A DNA stretch of 64,000 bases from Marinomonas flavescens (GTDB lineage Bacteria > Pseudomonadota > Gammaproteobacteria > Pseudomonadales > Marinomonadaceae): contig NZ_SJSB01000013.1 in assembly GCF_004352835.1 (NCBI RefSeq), forward strand, positions 45,109 through 109,108, written 5' to 3'. Below are positions 39,197 to 48,584 of the stretch, in pieces (position 1 is the first letter of the stretch; every line of letters starts with the position of its first letter). The translations under genes were made by a program, and so were the position numbers. The notes beneath the pieces were generated by a model. That model searched no databases. It was not told where the DNA came from and saw only the letters and a program-made list of their open reading frames with translations.

Positions 39197-39604
39197 TTAC
39201 TTACCGAAAAAGTAAGCAATTTCACGAGTTGCAGATTCAACAGAATCAGAACCGTGTACAGCGTTAGCATCGATAGATGTTGCGTAATCTGCACGCAAAG
39301 TACCAGCAGCGGCTTCTTTAGGGTTAGTAGCACCCATTAGTTCACGGTGACGAAGAACAGCGCCTTCACCTTCAAGAACAGAAACAACAACAGGACCAGA
39401 CGTCATGAAGCCAACCAAGTCTTTGTAGAAAGGACGCTCTTTGTGCTCAGCGTAAAAACCGCCAGCCAATTCGTCGTCTAGTTGAACCATTTTAGCTTCA
39501 ACAATTTTAAGACCAGCACGCTCAAAACGAGTGTAGATTTCGCCAATTACATTTTTTGCAACAGCATCTGGTTTGATGATAGAAAGAGTACGTTCCAACG
39601 CCAT
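39197..39604 (-). CDS. ndk: Nucleoside diphosphate kinase
   Basis: A 135-residue enzyme that balances nucleoside triphosphates using a phosphohistidine intermediate. It begins [20 protein letters not shown] and carries the active-site histidine in the [12 protein letters not shown] block (near residue 117). The length is slightly under the usual 140-143 residues. It sits between the Fe-S assembly locus and rlmN, followed by two terminator hairpins. Confidence 0.97.
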   Translation of the reverse strand: MALERTLSIIKPDAVAKNVIGEIYTRFERAGLKIVEAKMVQLDDELAGGFYAEHKERPFYKDLVGFMTSGPVVVSVLEGEGAVLRHRELMGATNPKEAAAGTLRADYATSIDANAVHGSDSVESATREIAYFFGK

Positions 39605-39766
39605 GATATAACTCCAAATTAAATTTAAAAGGGTGATGTTTTACATGACCCAAGACATAAAAGTTCAGCGCGTGGATTATACGCACCTCTTGATTAAAAT
39701 TGTATGCCGAATCGCGTTTTCTTTTGCTATATCGTGTTTAAAAGACGCTTTTCGACTTATTCCGCT

Positions 39767-40912
39767 TTATCTCAGCTTGCTAACCGCATTTTTTATCGTG
39801 GTTGCCGCAAAGTCTACATCTTCCTCAGTGGTAAAACGCCCAACTGATAAACGCAATGAGCTGTGAGCTAAGGCATCAGGCAAACCAATGGCGCGCAACA
39901 CATAAGAAGGCTCCAAGCTTGCAGAAGTACAAGCAGAACCAGACGACACGGCAATGTCCGTTAATGACATTAATAAAATCTCGCCATCTACATCCGTAAA
40001 ACCTACATTCAGAACGCCAGCAACTCGTGCCTTTGCATCGCCGTTTAAATGCACACCAGACAAGGAATTTAAGTCATTCCATAAGCGATCACGCAAGGCT
40101 TCAATACGAGCGCAGTCCTGCGTCATCTCTTCGCCTGCCAAACGAAAGGCTTCTCCCATACCAACGATCTGATGTGTCGCCAAGGTACCGGAGCGCATGC
40201 CACGCTCATGACCGCCACCATGAATCTGTGCTTCCAGCTTCACTTTTGGTGTACGACGAACAAACAAGGCACCGATGCCTTTTGGGCCATAGGTTTTATG
40301 GGCAGTCAGTGACATCAAATCAACTTTCATAGCATTCACGTCAATCGCTACTTTGCCCGTGGTTTGAGCAGCATCTACATGCAGAAATACGCCATTCGCC
40401 CGTGTCAGCTCGCCGATTGCCCCGATGTCAGTTAACACACCCAGTTCATTATTGCCGTGCATCAAAGAAACCAAAATAGTGTCTTCACGAAGCGCCTCTT
40501 GAACCTGAGCCACTGAGATAACACCATGGCTGTCTGGCTTCAGATACGTCACCTCAAAACCTTCTTTCTCAAGCTGCTTACAAGGGTCCAATACGGCTTT
40601 GTGCTCTATCATCGAGGTGATGATATGACGGCCTTTTTGACGATAAGCGTGAGCCACCCCTTTAAGCGCCAAGTTATTGGCTTCTGTTGCGCCTGAGGTC
40701 CAGACAATTTCGCGCGACTCTGCATTAATCAAAGCAGCGACTTGCATTCTCGCCTCTTCCACCGCTTCTTCTGCACGCCAGCCGAATAAGTGTGAACGCG
40801 AGGCTGGATTACCAAAATTGCCATCCGGCGTTAGGCAAGCCATCATTTTTTCAGCCACTCTAGGGTCAACGGGCGTGGTTGCAGAATAATCTAAATAAAC
40901 GGGGGTATTCAT
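39767..40912 (-). CDS. iscS: Cysteine desulfurase of the IscS type
   Basis: A 381-residue PLP enzyme that takes sulfur from cysteine for Fe-S clusters and tRNA thiolation. It begins [15 protein letters not shown]; the PLP lysine is in [12 protein letters not shown], and the active-site cysteine is in [19 protein letters not shown], the mobile-loop signature of IscS/NifS group I rather than SufS. A separate SufS is encoded 2 kb away. It starts 35 nt after sufE on the same strand and lies next to ndk, where iscS is found in ISC loci. Confidence 0.93.
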   Translation of the reverse strand: MNTPVYLDYSATTPVDPRVAEKMMACLTPDGNFGNPASRSHLFGWRAEEAVEEARMQVAALINAESREIVWTSGATEANNLALKGVAHAYRQKGRHIITSMIEHKAVLDPCKQLEKEGFEVTYLKPDSHGVISVAQVQEALREDTILVSLMHGNNELGVLTDIGAIGELTRANGVFLHVDAAQTTGKVAIDVNAMKVDLMSLTAHKTYGPKGIGALFVRRTPKVKLEAQIHGGGHERGMRSGTLATHQIVGMGEAFRLAGEEMTQDCARIEALRDRLWNDLNSLSGVHLNGDAKARVAGVLNVGFTDVDGEILLMSLTDIAVSSGSACTSASLEPSYVLRAIGLPDALAHSSLRLSVGRFTTEEDVDFAATTIKNAVSKLR

Positions 40913-40947
40913 AACTTTCTCCGAGAAAACAACACAACTTAGAACGA

Positions 40948-41373
40948 TTAAGCCGCAGATTTAGCAATATTTTGAATGCGACCAACGATAGACCGTAAGC
41001 CATTGCCTCGCGTTGGACTTAAATGGCGTTCAAGGTCCAAAGATTCAAAATAACCGGTCACGTCAAACGCTAAAATTTCTTCCGGTGTTTTATGATTCAG
41101 TGCTGCGAGCACCAACCCCAGTAAACCTCGAACAATAATCGCATCACTGTCTACCGCAAATGTCAGCACTTCACCTTTGGCACTGTCTTGCTCGCTGCCT
41201 GGCTGAATCCAAACACTACTTTGACAACCTTTAACCAAACGCTCTGGCGTACGCCAAGCCTCATCAAATACAGGTAACGACTTACCTAAATCAATGATGT
41301 ACTTGTATTTATCTTCCCAATCGTCGAAAAACAACAGATCGTCTACAATCTCTTCTATGCTCGGTAAGGACAT
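40948..41373 (-). CDS. sufE: Sulfur acceptor protein SufE
   Basis: A 141-residue protein that accepts persulfide sulfur from SufS and passes it to SufBCD. The acceptor cysteine is in [13 protein letters not shown] (near residue 50), and the C-terminal helix has [16 protein letters not shown], both family marks. It lies after the terminators that close the sufB-sufT operon and directly ahead of iscS, so it is probably transcribed with iscS. Confidence 0.93.
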   Translation of the reverse strand: MSLPSIEEIVDDLLFFDDWEDKYKYIIDLGKSLPVFDEAWRTPERLVKGCQSSVWIQPGSEQDSAKGEVLTFAVDSDAIIVRGLLGLVLAALNHKTPEEILAFDVTGYFESLDLERHLSPTRGNGLRSIVGRIQNIAKSAA

Positions 41374-41412
41374 GACTCCCCTCTTTTACTTAAGCGCTAT
41401 AAAATAATAAAT

Positions 41413-41434
41413 GGCGTTTTATTGAGAAAACGCC
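41413..41434 (-). terminator. Hairpin between sufT and sufE, second of two
   Basis: GGCGTTTT and AAAACGCC form an 8-bp perfect stem with a 6-nt loop, about 78 nt past the sufT stop. Confidence 0.55.
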
Positions 41435-41443
41435 CATAAAAAC

Positions 41444-41478
41444 AAAACGGCACTTAGCAAGTGCCAAGGCCGTTTTTT
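41444..41478 (-). terminator. Terminator after sufT
   Basis: AAAACGGC pairs with GCCGTTTT, with a competing inner stem GGCACTT/AAGTGCC. It lies 34 nt past the sufT stop and separates the main suf operon from sufE-iscS. Confidence 0.75.
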
Positions 41479-41511
41479 ATTGTATTCAATGTCATTAAAT
41501 GGCCAAAGGCG

Positions 41512-42042
41512 TTAGAAGAAAAGACCCGCTTCTAATTGCGCTTCTTCGCTCATCATTTCGCGAGACCAAGGTGGATCAAACACCAATTCTACGGCAACTG
41601 ATTCGACATTAGGCACCTTGGCGACACGATATTTTACATCACCAACCAATACTGGCCCCATGCCACAACCCGGTGCGGTCAAGGTCATATCAATTTGCAC
41701 CGTTTTCGTTGCCTGATTTAACGCCACTTTATAAACCAAACCAAGCGACACCAAACTGATCGGAATCTCTGGGTCGTAGATGGTATTCAGTGCTTGCCAA
41801 ACCTGCTCTTCGTTAATCTCATCAGAGCCTAGATTTTCAAAATCAAGCACTTCTGGTTGCTGGCCAATCGCTTGAGCATCGGTGCCGTCAATGCGCAGCA
41901 TATTGCCTTGCCACGTAACGGTATAATTACCGCCCAAGCTTTGATTGATCGTAATAAACTGACCCTCTGGAATACTGGTTGGCTCACCACTTGGCACTCT
42001 TCGCGCTGGACAAGCGCGCTGTGTTACTACCATTTTTTGCAT
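41512..42042 (-). CDS. sufT: Fe-S assembly protein SufT
   Basis: A 176-residue protein. The first 70 residues are a short SufT-specific extension; the rest is a DUF59/MIP18 domain with NTIYDPEIPISLVSLGLVY (about 88-106) and TLTAPGCGMGPVLVGDV with the conserved cysteine. SufT helps Fe-S cluster maturation under high demand in bacteria where it has been tested. It starts 3 nt after sufA and is the last gene before the terminators. Confidence 0.9.
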   Translation of the reverse strand: MQKMVVTQRACPARRVPSGEPTSIPEGQFITINQSLGGNYTVTWQGNMLRIDGTDAQAIGQQPEVLDFENLGSDEINEEQVWQALNTIYDPEIPISLVSLGLVYKVALNQATKTVQIDMTLTAPGCGMGPVLVGDVKYRVAKVPNVESVAVELVFDPPWSREMMSEEAQLEAGLFF

Positions 42043-42045
42043 TAA

Positions 42046-42396
42046 TCAACTCACACTAAAGCTTTCGCCACAGCCACATTCCGCTACAACGTTAGGATTA
42101 TTAAACTTAACCACTTCGTTAACGCCTTCGCGAACCAGGTCAATTTCGGTTCCTTTAAGCATTTGTGCAGAGGCAAAATCCACCGCAAAGGTCACATCGC
42201 CAAATGATAGCACTGTGTCTTGCTCTGAGGCGCCATCAACAATGTCCAACACATAAGAAAAGCCAGTACAGCCGCTTTCTTTAGTGCTTAGGCGAATCAA
42301 TTTATTCGGTTGTTTTGCCAATTTAGAAGCAAAGTATTTCTGTGCGGAAGCGGTTAACGACACGCTAGAGACAGGATCAAATGTTGTTGCTGTCAT
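42046..42396 (-). CDS. sufA: A-type Fe-S carrier protein SufA
   Basis: A 116-residue HesB/IscA-fold carrier. The three cysteines are present: one in TKESGCTGFSYVLD (about 42) and two in the C-terminal ECGCGESFSV. It receives clusters from SufBCD and passes them to target proteins. Name by context, since IscA and SufA are hard to split by motif. ATG at 42396 has AGGAG 6 nt upstream; a TTG one codon earlier is less likely. Confidence 0.88.
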   Translation of the reverse strand: MTATTFDPVSSVSLTASAQKYFASKLAKQPNKLIRLSTKESGCTGFSYVLDIVDGASEQDTVLSFGDVTFAVDFASAQMLKGTEIDLVREGVNEVVKFNNPNVVAECGCGESFSVS

Positions 42397-42405
42397 CAAA
42401 TTCTC

Positions 42406-43623
42406 CTAAGCCAACATGGTGCGCACTTTTTTCAGCGCAACAAATAAGGCATCAACTTCTTCTAAAGTATTATAAACCGAGAAAGACGCTCGCGCTGTGC
42501 CCGGCACATTAAAGCGTGCCATTAACGGCTGAGCGCAGTGATCGCCCGTTCTGACAGCGATCCCTTGTCGGTCCAGCAGAAAACCGATGTCCGCTGGGTG
42601 CCCATGATCTAGCACAAAGCTCAACACGCCGATTTTCTCTTTCGCCTGACCAATAATGGTCAAGCCTTCAAATTCTTCTGCCAGCTTGGTGGCATGATCA
42701 AGCAAGGCTTTTTCATGAGCTGCTACCGCGTCTTGATCAAGAGCGCTAAACCAGCGAATCGCCTCACCCATCGCAATCGCATCACCCACGTTTGGTGTGC
42801 CAGCTTCAAAACGGTAAGGCAAGACATTCCAAGTAGCATCTTGCAAGGTCACCGTAGAAATCATTTCACCACCGGTGCGCCACACGGGCCAATTAGCCAA
42901 TACCGATTCTTTACCCCACAGCGCACCAACACCCATCGGGCCATAAACCTTATGCCCAGAAAAGGCATAAAAATCACAGCCAATGTCTTGCACATCAACA
43001 CGACCGTGAGCCGCGCCTTGAGCGCCGTCCACCAGCACCCAAGCATCAAACTGTTTCGCTTTCGCGGTCATTTCTTTGATTGGATTCACGGTACCCAGCG
43101 CATTAGAGACATGCGGGAAAGCAACGAACTTAGTGCGCTCATTAAGCAGAGCATCATAAGCGTCCTGATCTAACTCACCAGAATCCAACACAGGCACTGT
43201 TTTTAATGTGGCGCCGGACGCCTTACACGCTTGCTGCCAGGTCACCAAATTGGCATGGTGGTCCATGCCGGTGGCGATAACTTCATCGCCTGGAGATAAT
43301 AACTGCCCCAAGCCATTGGCCACAATATTAATGCCTTCTGTGGTGCCAGATGTCCAAATAACTTCTTCGCGTTTCGGCGCATTAATGAAGTCTTTGACAA
43401 TATCACGAGCCGCTTCGAAATGACGCGTCGCTTCATCCGCAAGACGATGGGCCCCACGATGCACATTGGAATTACAGGTCGTATAGTAATTAACCAAAGC
43501 ATCAATCACACATTGCGGCTTCTGGGTCGTGGCCGCATTGTCGAGATAAACAAGAGGGTTACCATCAATTTCACGTTTTAAAATCGGAAACTGTTCACGG
43601 ATAGCTGCTACATCAAGACTCAT
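42406..43623 (-). CDS. sufS: Cysteine desulfurase SufS
   Basis: A 405-residue PLP enzyme of the SufS/CsdA group. It begins IREQFPILKREIDGNPLVYLDNAATTQKP; the PLP lysine is in AFSGHKVYGPMG, and the active-site cysteine is in RTGDHCAQPLMARF near 357, the short-loop signature of group II desulfurases that need SufE. It follows sufD by 11 nt and precedes sufA by 9 nt. Confidence 0.96.
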   Translation of the reverse strand: MSLDVAAIREQFPILKREIDGNPLVYLDNAATTQKPQCVIDALVNYYTTCNSNVHRGAHRLADEATRHFEAARDIVKDFINAPKREEVIWTSGTTEGINIVANGLGQLLSPGDEVIATGMDHHANLVTWQQACKASGATLKTVPVLDSGELDQDAYDALLNERTKFVAFPHVSNALGTVNPIKEMTAKAKQFDAWVLVDGAQGAAHGRVDVQDIGCDFYAFSGHKVYGPMGVGALWGKESVLANWPVWRTGGEMISTVTLQDATWNVLPYRFEAGTPNVGDAIAMGEAIRWFSALDQDAVAAHEKALLDHATKLAEEFEGLTIIGQAKEKIGVLSFVLDHGHPADIGFLLDRQGIAVRTGDHCAQPLMARFNVPGTARASFSVYNTLEEVDALFVALKKVRTMLA

Positions 43624-43634
43624 TCGTTTCTCGC

Positions 43635-44894
43635 TTACTTCACTTCCATTTGCGCAAAACGTTCACGAATAATAGGACGAACCCATTCCGCTAACGCCGC
43701 ATTTGGCATTAAATCAATCAACTCGTTAATAAAACCAAAGTTGAGCATCACTTGTGCTTTTGAACGACTTACACCACGCGTTTGCAAGTAATACAGCGCT
43801 TGCTTGTCAATCTCAGCCACAGTCGCACCATGGGCACAACGCACATCATCTGCGTAGATTTCTAGCTCAGGCTTAGTGTTAATTTCCGCCTTGTCTGACA
43901 TCAACAAGTTACGGTTATTTAACGACGCTAAGGTTTTCTGCGCATCACGGTGGATATGGATTCGACCGTTAAACACAGCTCGCGCACGATCGGCAACGAT
44001 ACAACGCACGTTTTCTTCTGTGGTGCCGTTTGGCATAGCGTGCTCAACCGTCGCATGAAGGTCAAACAGCTCTTTGCCATCAAGCAGGTAAATCGCGTTC
44101 AATTTTGCGTCTGCAAACTCACCCGCATGGATAATATCCGTGTCTAAACGAGATAAGTCGCTACCAAAACCAACAATGCTGCTGTGCATTTTTGATTTAT
44201 CGTGCAAATTAAAGTGACTACCACCAATGGACACATTGGTGCCGGTTTGCAGCGCAAAACGGTAATGATCCAAGTGCGCATCAGCTGCAATGTCGTATTC
44301 AACAAACGCCGTACTTAAAGTATCGCCTTGTGCTTGAATGTCTTCTATCACAGTCAAACGAGCGCCCTTAGCAAGCGTCACTTGAACGCGAGTATGAGAC
44401 TCAGCACCTTGGCTCAATAAAGAGCTAATGCGAATAGGTTGAGTAATTTCAACACCTTCCGCAACCGACACTAGTATCACGTCTTCGGCTAGCGCATCGT
44501 TCACCAAACCAAACAAATGACGTTCAGGCTTAATAGTCGAGAATGCATTCAGAGCAACCGTTTGTTGAGCCGAATCCACATCTTGACCTAAAGAAACAAG
44601 CAAGCCTGTTGGTAACTCTTTAGCTGATTGAGTTGCATCAAATCGGCCATTTACAAACACCAATTCAATCGCTTCTAGACCAGTGATACTCTCTGGAGAC
44701 AAATTAGCATCACCAGACACAACACCTGCTTTAGTTCGTTCAACAGGACGCAGCGGCGTATAACGCCACGCTTCTGTCTTACGTGTTGGCCATTTCGTTT
44801 GCGTTAATAATTCAATAGCATGTGCACGTTTAGGGGCAAGCCAATCATTAAGATTTTGCGCTCGAGTAATGGCGCTTTCTAACCATTCACTCAT
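43635..44894 (-). CDS. sufD: Fe-S scaffold subunit SufD
   Basis: A 419-residue component of the SufBC2D scaffold. The right-handed beta-helix core spans about 130-370, and the C-terminal part contains CAHGATVAEIDKQALYYLQTRG and VSRSKAQVMLNFGFINELID, both conserved in SufD. The histidine of CAHGATV corresponds to a residue needed for cluster assembly. It starts 3 nt after sufC. Confidence 0.95.
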   Translation of the reverse strand: MSEWLESAITRAQNLNDWLAPKRAHAIELLTQTKWPTRKTEAWRYTPLRPVERTKAGVVSGDANLSPESITGLEAIELVFVNGRFDATQSAKELPTGLLVSLGQDVDSAQQTVALNAFSTIKPERHLFGLVNDALAEDVILVSVAEGVEITQPIRISSLLSQGAESHTRVQVTLAKGARLTVIEDIQAQGDTLSTAFVEYDIAADAHLDHYRFALQTGTNVSIGGSHFNLHDKSKMHSSIVGFGSDLSRLDTDIIHAGEFADAKLNAIYLLDGKELFDLHATVEHAMPNGTTEENVRCIVADRARAVFNGRIHIHRDAQKTLASLNNRNLLMSDKAEINTKPELEIYADDVRCAHGATVAEIDKQALYYLQTRGVSRSKAQVMLNFGFINELIDLMPNAALAEWVRPIIRERFAQMEVK

Positions 44895-44897
44895 GCA

Positions 44898-45683
44898 TTA
44901 CCCCTCTAGTTCGTCTTCGGCGGGTGCATTCTGCAACCAAGCGTAACCTTGAGCTTCTAACTCAAGTGCCAAGGAAGCGTCGCCACTTTTAACAATTTTG
45001 CCACCAGACAATACGTGTACAAAATCCGGCTTAATGTAATCCAAAAGGCGCTGGTAATGCGTCACAACAATAAAGCTGCGATCAGCGGAACGCTGGCTAT
45101 TAACGCCCTCAGCAACCACTTGTAAAGCATCAATATCCAAACCAGAATCTGTTTCATCTAGGATGCACAGTTTTGGTTTAAGCAGTAACATCTGCATTAA
45201 TTCGTTACGTTTTTTCTCGCCACCAGAGAAGCCTTCATTGACCCCTCGTTTCAAGAAAGACACAGGCAAATCAACTTGCTTACAAGCGATTTTCGCTTCT
45301 TTCAAGAACTCAGCAGAAGTAATGGCTTCTTCACCACGCGCTTCACGCTGCGCATCAACAGACGCTTTAAGGAACTCAAGGTTACTAACACCTGGAATTT
45401 CTACCGGATACTGGAACGCTAAGAAAAGGCCCGCGCGAGCGCGATCTTCCGTTTCCATGTCTAATAAATCTTGGCCGCCAAGTGTTACGCTGCCACTATC
45501 AACCGTATAACCTTCACGACCTGATAACACATAACCCATGGTACTTTTACCGGCACCATTTGGGCCCATGATCGCATGTACTTCGCCTGGTTTAATGTCT
45601 AGATTAAGCCCTTTGATAATTTGCTTATCTTCAACGCTGGCGTACAAGTCTTTGATCGTCAACAAACTGTTCGTGTTCGACAT
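44898..45683 (-). CDS. sufC: Fe-S assembly ATPase SufC
   Basis: A 261-residue ABC-type ATPase, soluble and bound to SufB and SufD. Walker A is GPNGAGKSTMGYVLSG; the signature NEGFSGGEKKRNELMQ and Walker B CILDETDSGLDIDAL are exact SufC marks. ATG at 45683 is used here; a TTG two codons earlier lies closer to the AAGGA ribosome binding site and is a real alternative. It follows sufB by about 13 nt. Confidence 0.95.
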   Translation of the reverse strand: MSNTNSLLTIKDLYASVEDKQIIKGLNLDIKPGEVHAIMGPNGAGKSTMGYVLSGREGYTVDSGSVTLGGQDLLDMETEDRARAGLFLAFQYPVEIPGVSNLEFLKASVDAQREARGEEAITSAEFLKEAKIACKQVDLPVSFLKRGVNEGFSGGEKKRNELMQMLLLKPKLCILDETDSGLDIDALQVVAEGVNSQRSADRSFIVVTHYQRLLDYIKPDFVHVLSGGKIVKSGDASLALELEAQGYAWLQNAPAEDELEG

Positions 45684-45696
45684 CTTCAATAATTCC

Positions 45697-47145
45697 TTAA
45701 CCTACAGAGCCTTCGAGGCTTATTTCTAGTAACTTGCCCGCTTCAACGGCAAATTCCATTGGTAATTCTTTGAATACTTCCTTACAGAAGCCATTCACTA
45801 TCATGGAGACCGCTTTTTCTGGGTCTAAGCCACGCTGGCGACATAAGAACATCTGCTCATCGCTGACTTTCGAGGTCGTCGCTTCATGCTCAATGATGGC
45901 TGATGGATTACGGCTTTCAATGTAAGGGAAAGTATGAGCACCACAGAGATCACCGATCAACAAGGAGTCACATTGGGTAAAGTTACGCGCCCCTTTGGCA
46001 CCTGGGTTCATTCGAACAAGGCCACGGTAGCTGTTGTTACTTTTGCCCGCTGAAATCCCTTTAGAGATAATCGTCGAGCGAGTGTTTTTACCAAGGTGAA
46101 TCATCTTGGTACCGGTATCCGCCTGCTGGCGTCCTCGGGTCAAGGCAACGGAGTAGAACTCGCCTACACTGTTATCGCCTTTCAAGATACAGCTTGGGTA
46201 TTTCCAAGTAACAGAAGAGCCTGTTTCGACTTGTGTCCAAGAGATTTTTGCATTGGTATGGCAAATGCCTCGCTTGGTTACAAAGTTAAAAATACCGCCT
46301 TTACCGTCTTCATCACCTGGGTACCAGTTCTGTACAGTCGAGTATTTGATTTCAGCGTCGTCTAACGCAACCAACTCAACGACCGCGGCGTGCAATTGAT
46401 TTTCATCACGCTGTGGTGCGGTACAACCTTCCAAATAGCTCACATGACTGCCTTCGTCGGCGATAATCAAGGTGCGCTCAAATTGGCCAGTGTTTTGTTC
46501 ATTGATGCGGAAATACGTCGACAACTCCATTGGGCAGCGAGTGCCTTTAGGGATGTAGACAAAAGAACCATCAGTAAAGACCGCGCAGTTTAATGCGGCG
46601 TAGTAGTTGTCTTTTTTCGGCACCACACTACCAATATATTTTTTCACTAGGTCTGGGTGTTTTTTAATGGCTTCTGAAATCGGGCAGAAAATAACGCCTG
46701 CTTCTTCTAGCTTATCGCGAAAGGTGGTTACCACTGACACTGAGTCAAAGACCGCATCGACAGCAATACCTGCTAGCATTTGCTGCTCAATAAGAGGGAT
46801 GCCCAATTTCTCGTAGGTACGCAGTAATTCAGGGTCAACCTCGTCCAATGACTGTGGTTTGTCCTTCATACTTTTTGGTGCGGAATAGTAGGAGATAGCT
46901 TGGAAGTCGATTTTAGGATAATCCACATGAGCCCACTCAGGCTCTTCCATTTCTAACCATTCACGAAATGCACTCAGGCGCCACTCAAGCATCCATTCAG
47001 GTTCGTTCTTCATGCCTGAAATACGGCGAATGACATCTTCATCCAGTCCTGGCAAAAACGTTTCTGATTCCACATCAGACACAAACCCGGCTTCATATTC
47101 TCGCGCCAGCGCTTTATCTATCTGCTCAGTCATATTAAAACTCAC
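45697..47145 (-). CDS. sufB: Fe-S scaffold subunit SufB
   Basis: A 482-residue subunit on which clusters are built. The hallmarks [52 protein letters not shown] and the C-terminal [20 protein letters not shown] are present. The cysteine in YLEGCTAP and those near RQRGL fit the expected sulfur path. It is the first suf gene after the iscR-like regulator, 52 nt downstream of it. Confidence 0.96.
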   Translation of the reverse strand: MSFNMTEQIDKALAREYEAGFVSDVESETFLPGLDEDVIRRISGMKNEPEWMLEWRLSAFREWLEMEEPEWAHVDYPKIDFQAISYYSAPKSMKDKPQSLDEVDPELLRTYEKLGIPLIEQQMLAGIAVDAVFDSVSVVTTFRDKLEEAGVIFCPISEAIKKHPDLVKKYIGSVVPKKDNYYAALNCAVFTDGSFVYIPKGTRCPMELSTYFRINEQNTGQFERTLIIADEGSHVSYLEGCTAPQRDENQLHAAVVELVALDDAEIKYSTVQNWYPGDEDGKGGIFNFVTKRGICHTNAKISWTQVETGSSVTWKYPSCILKGDNSVGEFYSVALTRGRQQADTGTKMIHLGKNTRSTIISKGISAGKSNNSYRGLVRMNPGAKGARNFTQCDSLLIGDLCGAHTFPYIESRNPSAIIEHEATTSKVSDEQMFLCRQRGLDPEKAVSMIVNGFCKEVFKELPMEFAVEAGKLLEISLEGSVG

Positions 47146-47197
47146 TTTTTATCGGAACAGGTGTGCCGGTATAAACACACCAATTTTGTACGTCGAT

Positions 47198-47689
47198 CTA
47201 GCCAACAATAGCTGCGCTGATTTTGTCTTCATTCGAACGCGCCATCTGGCGGCCCTCTGAATTCTGCCGTTCAGCAACCTGTCGAACGTCATTTCGTCGC
47301 ACTAATTGTTCTAAACTAATTTGATTTAAGAAATCATGTATTTGGTCGCTTAAATCACACCATAAATGATGTGTAAGGCAAGTATTGCCACCTTGGCAAT
47401 CGCTTTTCCCTTTGCAACCAGTAGCGTCCACAGATTCATTAACCGCATCTACAATCTGCGCTACAAAGATCTCATCGCGGGATCGACTTAAACGATATCC
47501 CCCACCAGGACCGCGCACGCTAGTCACTAATGACTGTTTGCGCAATTTTGCAAAAAGTTGCTCTAAGTAAGATAAAGAGATTGCTTGTCGATTAGAGATA
47601 TCGGATAACGACACAGGGCCGTGATCTGAATGTAACGCCAAATCAAGCATGGCGGTTACGGCATAACGACCTTTTGTTGTCAGGCGCAT
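47198..47689 (-). CDS. iscR: Rrf2 family Fe-S-sensing regulator IscR
   Basis: A 163-residue regulator. The winged helix ([39 protein letters not shown]) is followed by the cluster-binding cysteines Cys92, Cys98 and Cys104, the same numbering as E. coli IscR. With a 2Fe-2S cluster IscR represses its own promoter through type 1 sites; without it, it activates suf genes. Two type 1-like boxes lie over the promoter just upstream. Here IscR heads a suf operon rather than an isc operon. Confidence 0.95.
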   Translation of the reverse strand: MRLTTKGRYAVTAMLDLALHSDHGPVSLSDISNRQAISLSYLEQLFAKLRKQSLVTSVRGPGGGYRLSRSRDEIFVAQIVDAVNESVDATGCKGKSDCQGGNTCLTHHLWCDLSDQIHDFLNQISLEQLVRRNDVRQVAERQNSEGRQMARSNEDKISAAIVG

Positions 47690-47723
47690 AAGCTATCCAA
47701 TTAAGAGTATTTATTCAGAACAA

Positions 47724-47753
47724 ATAATACACAAAACCTACTGTTTTGATCAA
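47724..47753 (-). promoter_or_regulatory. Putative sigma-70 promoter of the iscR-suf operon
   Basis: Read on the minus strand, TTGATC (47753-47748) and TATTAT (47729-47724) are 18 bp apart, starting about 60 nt before the iscR ATG. The -35 element lies inside an IscR-like box. Confidence 0.6.
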
Positions 47754-47757
47754 GTAT
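47733..47757 (-). promoter_or_regulatory. IscR type 1-like operator, promoter-proximal
   Basis: By hand, 20 of 25 positions fit the E. coli type 1 consensus ATASYYGACTRWWWYAGTCRRSTAT; minus strand reading begins ATACTTGA and ends GTAGGTTTT. It covers the -35 region. Confidence 0.65.
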
Positions 47758-47782
47758 TTACCTGAGTATTTTAGTAGGTTAT
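47758..47782 (-). promoter_or_regulatory. IscR type 1-like operator, promoter-distal
   Basis: By hand, 21 of 25 positions fit the same consensus; minus strand reading begins ATAACCTACT and ends ACTCAGGTAA. It abuts the proximal box with no gap. Confidence 0.68.
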
Positions 47783-48006
47783 TAGCTCTCTCTATTTTGT
47801 ATGCGGTCATTTTACGTGGAGTAAGGCAAAAACTAAACCATTGAGGCGAACAATGACTTGAATTGTCAACATTTCAATAACTGACGAAATGATCTTGCAT
47901 AAAACGAGTAGACCATGACGAAAGTTGACGCCACTTAAATCTCAGTGCAAGGTGCTAATAAAGTGATATATAGTATCCAAATACAAAGGCAAGAAGCGGG
48001 AAACAT

Positions 48007-48528
48007 ATGGCAACTAAAAATGATACGTCAAAGGCGACACCTGAATCAGTAGTAGCGCCTTCTCCATCCAAAAAAAACTGGAAAATAGTTATCGCTTTTT
48101 TGTTGTGTTTTATCATCAGTGTCGCTGCCTCAATTGGTGGCACTTACTTCATCATGCCAAAAGAAATCAAACCAATTGTAACTAACGAGGATGATGGACA
48201 AGCCAAACAACTCACCGCTATGAAAGAGGCTATTGCAGCTCAAGACAAAACCATCAAAGAAATACAAACAGAGAACAACACATTAAAACTATACCTAAGG
48301 CATAGCAGTTCTACGGCGCTAAAAAATATTTTAATAGACCAAGAAAACAATATTCAAGCCTACCTCAAAGTCATGAAAGCAGCGATGGAAGACCTAACAA
48401 AGTTAACCTCAGGCACTCGTGACTGGAACAGTAAATACCAGTATCAGTTGGATTTAGCGCTCAAAGGCAGCCTAGAAAGAGAAGACTTGTTGAAGCTATT
48501 AAAAACCGGCGAGCCTAACGATAAGTAG
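48007..48528 (+). CDS. Single-pass membrane protein with coiled coil, unknown function
   Basis: A 173-residue protein. A polar head (1-24) is followed by one transmembrane helix (WKIVIAFLLCFIISVAASIGG, about 25-45), then a probable coiled coil (about 65-95, KEAIAAQDKTIKEIQTENN) and a helical tail. The N-terminus is lysine-rich, so the tail is probably periplasmic. I do not recognise the family. It starts the plus-strand section that follows the iscR promoter region and lies 56 nt ahead of the DUF2254 gene. Confidence 0.6.
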   Translation: MATKNDTSKATPESVVAPSPSKKNWKIVIAFLLCFIISVAASIGGTYFIMPKEIKPIVTNEDDGQAKQLTAMKEAIAAQDKTIKEIQTENNTLKLYLRHSSSTALKNILIDQENNIQAYLKVMKAAMEDLTKLTSGTRDWNSKYQYQLDLALKGSLEREDLLKLLKTGEPNDK

Positions 48529-48584
48529 TCACACTAAACATACAGTGACAGAAAAATTGGCTCACATCTAAAATACTATTAAGG

